A stretch of 18,136 nucleotides of DNA from Saccoglossus kowalevskii (Eukaryota; Hemichordata; Enteropneusta; Harrimaniidae), in NCBI RefSeq assembly GCF_000003605.2, contig NW_003147274.1, positions 270,201-288,336 on the forward strand, in the 5' to 3' direction. The notes under the pieces are model-generated. The model had not been told where the DNA came from, searched no databases, and saw only the letters and a list, made by a program, of their open reading frames with translations. Made by a program: the position numbers and the translations under genes. Shown here piece by piece: positions 15,201 through 18,136 of this stretch (the first letter of the stretch is position 1; each line of letters begins with the position of its first letter).

Positions 15201-17873
15201 GCGCCCAATGTCTCGTTATAAAATAAAGGATTCAAATTTTGCAGGGTATTCCGTTTTGCAAACTCTGGGCGAAATACTTCCATGAGCTGTACATAGTTCA
15301 CTTACAGCCAAAACAAAGTCAGCTTGTACATTAAGTTGTGAGACGCGACAAAACAAACGCTGCCAGTGATAGATTTTGTGAATAAAAGAACAAAATAAAT
15401 GCAATCAAAGGCGCCGACCACATGCGTTGCAAATAAATAGAACGGGTTGCCTAGAGGAATCGCACCTGCATCTCGAAGACGTCTTGGAAAAATTGAAAGA
15501 TAAAAAAGAATCAGTGTCGGAACCATTGACAATGTTTGCATGAAAAATCCCACGTGAACGTTCGTGTTTTTTTTGCGTATCTTTAGGAATACTCAGTTAC
15601 AAACACTATGGTACCTGAATTCCGATTAATTCATAAATATGAATCGGTAAGGGTCAACTTCCTGCAATCCTTCAAGATAGCCTTGAGTGGAGATTGAATT
15701 TACCTTCGAAAATCTTTCTAACGATGACCTGGAAGATTGCCATGATTGAGTGCCACAATTTCTGTTTTAAGATTTATTCGGTATAATAATACAAATGTTC
15801 ACCCCAACAGAGGTGGACATACAGTTTTAGCGGCCCGAAGAGCTCATTGTCAACCGAGACGAAGCACTACGATAAAGAGTTTTCGTTCCCAATAAATAAT
15901 AATAAAAAAAAGACTTCCCGTTCCCGACATTATGAAATTCTTTCGTCTTTTCTGGGGGGAAAACCCTGATAAAAAAATGATTAGAAATTAAGAATAATTC
16001 ATAACGAATTGTATTCCATATGTACCCATAAATTATTTTCATAATTACTGATTACACACGAATATTACAGAAAAAAATAATTTGCTATATTATCTATATT
16101 TGTGCCTTTTATTTGTCTTGAATTGTGACTGAAAGGAGCTGGATGAAATTACAAACTATGTAGTGTGTTTGACAACTCATGTACAAATAACTTTAATAAA
16201 TATGATTTTATTTGGTAAAAATATTGTATTTTTCTACATAAAAACAAAAGTCTTTATTACCATAGTGTTGTTGGTAATAGTTGAAAATGAAACATCCACG
16301 TGAACCTGCTCATATGAGGTCGAAGGAGTCTCTGTTTTCAACAGCCGTATACATGTACATCTAACTGCGTCATCGCTAAGTTTCCTTGGTGGACCACGAG
16401 CTCTGTTCCTTGTTTGCACGTTTTCATGTTCACACAATCGCAGACATTATTTGTAAGGGTGCCCTTTGAAATGGCACATTTTTTCCATGTTTTAGCGAGT
16501 ACTTCGCGGGTATATGGCTTGTTCTCACATTAGCATAATTTTTCTACATGCATTTCTCATTTTTTGCACTCTAATATGTTGTTGTTTTTGTCTTTCTAAA
16601 CATCAAGTTTATTTTTGATTAAAATTCAACGAGATCGTTTGAATTTTAAATTTGGTGACGATTTGAATTTATCCACTTTTACAGTAATCAATATTGCGTT
16701 CCAGTTCGAGTTGCTAGTAAATTACAAGCCTGATTTACATTTTTCTTGCGGTGTTTTTCGTCAACGTATTAAATATAAGTGCATAATTATATTGCGTAAG
16801 TGAAAGCGTCTGATGAGGCTGTGTCACGATGCGTTCTATTTATTTCCAACGCGCGTGGTCGGCTCCTCTGATTGCGTTTATTTTGTATTTTTATTTTCGA
16901 AATGTATCACTGGCTGCGTTTTTTTTGTTATGTCTCGCAACTGAACGTCCAAGCTTACCTTGTTTTGGCTGTAAGTTTATAGATACAATGTACGATCATC
17001 GTTACTCCAGCGGTCAGTTGGCAAGCGGACAATGTTTCTGAAGCCAGCCATAGCAAGAGCGAGCGAACAAATGCTAGCAAGCGTACAAAAGCGAGCGAGC
17101 CAAAAAAAGCGGTCGGTTTCTGGTCGGAAAGCAGCGAGCGGTCGGAAATTAAGCGATAAGCGAGAGGTTGGGCGGAATGAGTACTGTATTTTTAACATAG
17201 AAACATCTCTGTAAATTATGTAAGTGCATGTGACCAAAAAATATGACCAAAAACATTTTACTCACTGCTCATTTTGATGTTGATTAAATTATATGCAAAT
17301 TATAGTGATAAATTAACATTTTTTTTTTCTCAAAAGACTCTTTTGGAAACAAATCTTGGAAGACTGCAAGTTGAACTTTATAAAGAAATAAAAAAGGTAT
17401 GTATTTTATTTATTTTTTAAGGGAAAGCTGCCATAATGGCGCTATGAATGATTGTTGTGCATTATTAGGCACTGAACTCCCTATCCTAGAATTTCTGAAG
17501 ATAATTTGGGTGAAATTTGTTTTGTTTTGGTTGACTACAGAATAATGCATCTAGGAGTCTGCGTGCTGCTTTGTGGAGATTTGCTGACTTGGCACATTTG
17601 ATAAGACCGCAGAAATGCCGACCGTATGTTGTCAATTTAGTGCCGTGCATACAAAGAATAGCGAGAAGACAGGAAGAACCGATACAGGTAAAATAACACT
17701 GTATTTTAGCATAAAACAGATGTTATAAATGTATTTTTTTTAGGATGAACAGCAATTCCTCAATGTTTTTAGTAATATTTGTATTCAACGATTATATTTA
17801 GGTATCGCTTGGTACGTTTATGTCGAAGATTCTGCCAGTCCTTGGGAGGTTTACAAATGACACCGAAGTCAAG
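9142..17873 (+). CDS. HTT: Huntingtin, N-terminal part (exons 1-6, continues off window)
   Basis: Huntingtin is a very large HEAT-repeat scaffold acting in vesicle transport, autophagy and spindle orientation, in vertebrates as a complex with HAP40. Six exons give 211 in-frame codons. Residues 1-17 are the N17 amphipathic helix ([17 protein letters not shown]; human, from memory, MATLEKLMKAFESLKSF). Then come two glutamines, about 30 Gly/Ser/Thr-rich residues with no proline-rich region, and HEAT segments such as [22 protein letters not shown] and [19 protein letters not shown], near identical to human. Exons 2, 3 and 4 (84, 121, 60 nt) equal the human sizes. The start ATG has A at -3 and G at +4. 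All six exons use GT-AG introns. Introns 1-3 are swollen by transposons. The remaining, much larger part of the gene lies to the right. Confidence 0.97.
9873..9920. repeat. Inverted repeat, 13-bp perfect arms
   Basis: AATTGTTTTGTTT (9873-9885) and AAACAAAACAATT (9908-9920) are perfect complements with a 22-base loop. Possibly a small palindromic element; no target duplication found. Confidence 0.5.
10744..10828. mobile_element. piggyBac-like MITE (85 bp)
   Basis: It begins CCTTTTCACCACCAG and ends CTGGTGGTGAAAAGG, perfect 15-bp inverted termini. It is flanked by TTAA on the left (10740-10743) and CTAA on the right (10829-10832), that is a TTAA site with one change. TTAA targets and CC-starting termini are typical of piggyBac elements. 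There is no coding capacity. Confidence 0.6.
11302..11492 (+). repeat. Left terminal inverted repeat of the Pack-MULE-like element
   Basis: It opens CAATCTGATTAAAATCTGAT, passes through an AT-rich T-biased middle, and ends ACGCCTATGTAA. It pairs with 12473-12655; the right arm is about eight bases shorter because of a deletion in the TTTTATTTTATT tract. Confidence 0.8.
11519..11570 (+). promoter_or_regulatory. CCAAT and TATA-like pair inside the element
   Basis: A CCAAT box (11522-11526, in AGCCAATCACAG) is followed by TTTATACAG (11539-11547). The order and the GC-richer surroundings suggest a captured or element-borne promoter reading right. Spacing is shorter than usual, so this is tentative. 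Confidence 0.3.
12085..12229 (+). pseudogene. Captured exon-like fragment inside the element (47 codons plus stop)
   Basis: It follows an acceptor-like TATTTACAG and stays open for 47 codons to TAA (12227-12229). The translation is of protein-like complexity, including [31 protein letters not shown] and [10 protein letters not shown]. Base composition is clearly richer in GC than the flanks. That fits a terminal coding exon copied from a host gene. I do not recognise the family. The opposite strand also shows an acceptor (TTTTGCAG at 12219-12226), so the true sense is not certain. Confidence 0.45.
12306..12400 (-). promoter_or_regulatory. Captured promoter and first-exon-like fragment (CRE, YY1, donor)
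   Basis: On the minus strand a perfect CRE TGACGTCA (12392-12399) is followed by a YY1-type AAAATGGCGGA, an 11-codon ORF ([11 protein letters not shown]) and a consensus donor CG|GTAAGT (exon end 12308). This order is that of a TATA-less host promoter with a leader exon. It resembles, but is not a copy of, the huntingtin promoter YY1 region. Confidence 0.45.
12473..12655 (-). repeat. Right terminal inverted repeat of the Pack-MULE-like element
   Basis: It reads as the reverse complement of 11302-11492 with a handful of substitutions. Arms this long in one pre-mRNA could pair into a large stem inside intron 1. Confidence 0.8.
12915..12998 (+). CDS. HTT: Huntingtin exon 2
   Basis: The acceptor is TTCACAG|AAAAA and the donor TTTAA|GTAAGT; 84 nt, phase 2 to 2. 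It encodes [16 protein letters not shown], matching human KKELSATKKDRVNHCL. Length and phase are the same as in human. Confidence 0.96.
12999..13952 (+). other. Huntingtin intron 2
   Basis: A 954-nt intron, 427 bases of which are the Harbinger-like MITE. The rest is AT-rich with no gene. Confidence 0.75.
13076..13502. mobile_element. Harbinger/Tourist-like MITE (427 bp)
   Basis: It begins GGCCAGACTTTT and ends AAAAGTCTGGCC. Similarity between the ends continues through CCTTGTTTC for about 30 bases with a few changes. The trinucleotide TTA flanks it on both sides (13073-13075, 13503-13505). A TTA/TAA duplication with G-starting termini is typical of PIF/Harbinger elements. There is no transposase, so it is non-autonomous. 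Confidence 0.72.
13953..14073 (+). CDS. HTT: Huntingtin exon 3 (HEAT)
   Basis: The acceptor is TTTTGTAG|ATCT and the donor ATCAAG|GTACTC; 121 nt, phase 2 to 0. It encodes [12 protein letters not shown] and [15 protein letters not shown], a HEAT-like helical pair strongly conserved with human. Same length as the human exon. Confidence 0.97.
14395..17186. mobile_element. 2.8-kb DNA transposon with TA target site (Tc1/mariner-like candidate)
   Basis: The termini are CAGTACTCATTTCCCCCAAC and, inverted, CAGTACTCATTCCGCCCAAC, flanked by TA on each side. Inside them are about 150-bp subterminal zones rich in GCTCGCTC and TTCCGACC motifs in inverted orientation. TA duplication and CAGT ends fit Tc1/mariner; subterminal motif arrays are more usual in CACTA or hAT, so the superfamily is open. 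The 2.4-kb interior has only broken ORFs, one of which carries a possible transposase helix-turn-helix. It is probably inactive. Confidence 0.6.
16234..16526 (-). pseudogene. Possible transposase DNA-binding remnant
   Basis: Reading left, one frame gives [20 protein letters not shown]; after a frameshift another gives [16 protein letters not shown] and [19 protein letters not shown]. The basic G-x-P-R-K-L-S-D-x-x-V-R pattern recalls the linker and second helix-turn-helix of Tc1/mariner-type transposases. There is no visible DDE catalytic region. The match is by eye and weak; it could be chance. Confidence 0.3.
17337..17396 (+). CDS. HTT: Huntingtin exon 4
   Basis: The acceptor is CAAAAG|ACTC and the donor AAAAAG|GTATG; 60 nt, 20 codons, [20 protein letters not shown]. 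It aligns without gaps to human exon 4 and is separated from exon 3 by the 2.8-kb transposon. Confidence 0.96.
17541..17687 (+). CDS. HTT: Huntingtin exon 5 (human exon 5 plus first part of human exon 6)
   Basis: The acceptor is GACTACAG|AATA and the donor ATACAG|GTAAAA; 147 nt, 49 codons. It encodes [19 protein letters not shown] followed directly by [10 protein letters not shown]. Human has an intron close to the KC/R junction (from memory); here there is none, and the exon runs on to EEPIQ. Confidence 0.97.
17802..17873 (+). CDS. HTT: Huntingtin exon 6 (second part of human exon 6)
   Basis: The acceptor is TATTTAG|GTAT and the donor GTCAAG|GTGAGA; 72 nt, 24 codons, including [18 protein letters not shown], which aligns to human VPKIMASFGNFANDNEIK. 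It starts at an intron position that I do not recall in the human gene. Confidence 0.94.
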
Positions 17874-18136
17874 GTGAGAATTCCACCAAGTTGAAAATGT
17901 TCACTACGTTTGCTATGAATGAGAAATTTAAATCTTATTGGTGTCAATGTTCGAAGCACATGCACCCTTTTTAGTCCCCGTTCGGACGAAGTTCGAAAAC
18001 GGGGACTTATAATTCGGTCTCCGTCTGTGCGTCCGTGCGTCCGTCCAGAGTCATTCCGTTCATTCTTTGCATGTGCCTAGTACTTTATGTAGGACATATG
18101 CACATGCAGTGGTTTAGCGATTCGATTCAAAATGGC
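17874..18136 (+). other. Huntingtin intron 6 (partial)
   Basis: The intron opens after GTCAAG|GTGAGA and is mostly occupied by the GTCCCCG hairpin repeat, which reaches the window edge. Confidence 0.7.
17974..18136. repeat. GTCCCCG hairpin-headed dispersed repeat (right end off window)
   Basis: It opens with the inverted repeat GTCCCCGTT ... AAACGGGGAC (17974-18006), then TTCGGTCTCCGTC and short CGTCCGTGCG-type iterations. It is far more GC-rich than the surrounding intron. I have a general impression of similar repeats in several marine invertebrates. The element type is unknown. Confidence 0.5.

Larger units (their letters stand above)
14074..17336 (+). other. Huntingtin intron 3
   Basis: A 3263-nt intron, about 86% of which is the 2.8-kb transposon. 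The short flanks hold nothing recognisable. Confidence 0.75.

Noticed and set aside
14809-15553. Several overlapping hydrophobic minus-strand ORFs that look like membrane segments
   Set aside because: They lie in three different frames within a decayed transposon, have no shared splice phases, and AT-rich sequence readily gives Phe/Leu/Ile-rich peptides.
17032-17214. Plus-strand 60-codon ORF rich in Arg/Lys/Ser
   Set aside because: Same cause as the ORF at 14369-14563: inverted subterminal repeats of one transposon.
1-18136. tRNA, rRNA, CRISPR array or bacterial operon
   Set aside because: No cloverleaf with conserved promoter boxes, no rRNA-like stretch, no regular spacer array; the spliced genes show eukaryotic nuclear DNA.

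Overview
The window is intron-rich, AT-rich animal nuclear DNA carrying two protein-coding genes arranged head to head. The right-hand gene (+ strand, first six coding exons, running off the right edge) is huntingtin. It has the N17 helix, two glutamines where humans have the long tract, and the first HEAT-repeat segments, and exons 2-4 have exactly the human lengths. The sequence differs enough from vertebrate huntingtin, and the glutamine tract is short enough, to suggest a marine invertebrate (non-vertebrate deuterostome or lophotrochozoan). I cannot name the species.

The left-hand gene (- strand, 8852 down to 256, running off the left edge) has eleven coding exons. They join in frame through consensus splice sites into 585 codons. 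The product has an N-terminal segment resembling the TSNAXIP1 N-terminal domain, long coiled coils and a Cys/His-rich, zinc-finger-like module. I do not recognise a named orthologue.

Only 289 bases separate the two start codons (8853-9141). This gap holds an ETS-type site, a YY1-type site and a duplicated TTGGACGGAA motif, so it is probably a shared bidirectional promoter. Two short upstream ORFs precede the huntingtin start.

The rest is introns, and the huntingtin introns are full of DNA transposons. Intron 1 has a small piggyBac-like MITE (10744-10828) and a 1.35-kb element (11302-12655) with about 190-bp inverted repeats and a 9-bp target duplication. Its interior looks like captured host gene pieces, which would make it a Pack-MULE-like element. 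Intron 2 has a Harbinger-like MITE (13076-13502). Intron 3 is mostly a decayed 2.8-kb element (14395-17186) with TA target sites and a possible transposase remnant. A 231-bp relative of the 1.35-kb element lies in intron 2 of the left-hand gene (7271-7501). A dispersed GTCCCCG hairpin repeat ends the window in huntingtin intron 6.

The most interesting points are the gene-capturing element, the natural loss of three N17 phosphorylation sites, a huntingtin intron that sits at a different place from the human one while total coding length is unchanged, and the unnamed coiled-coil/zinc gene sharing the huntingtin promoter.
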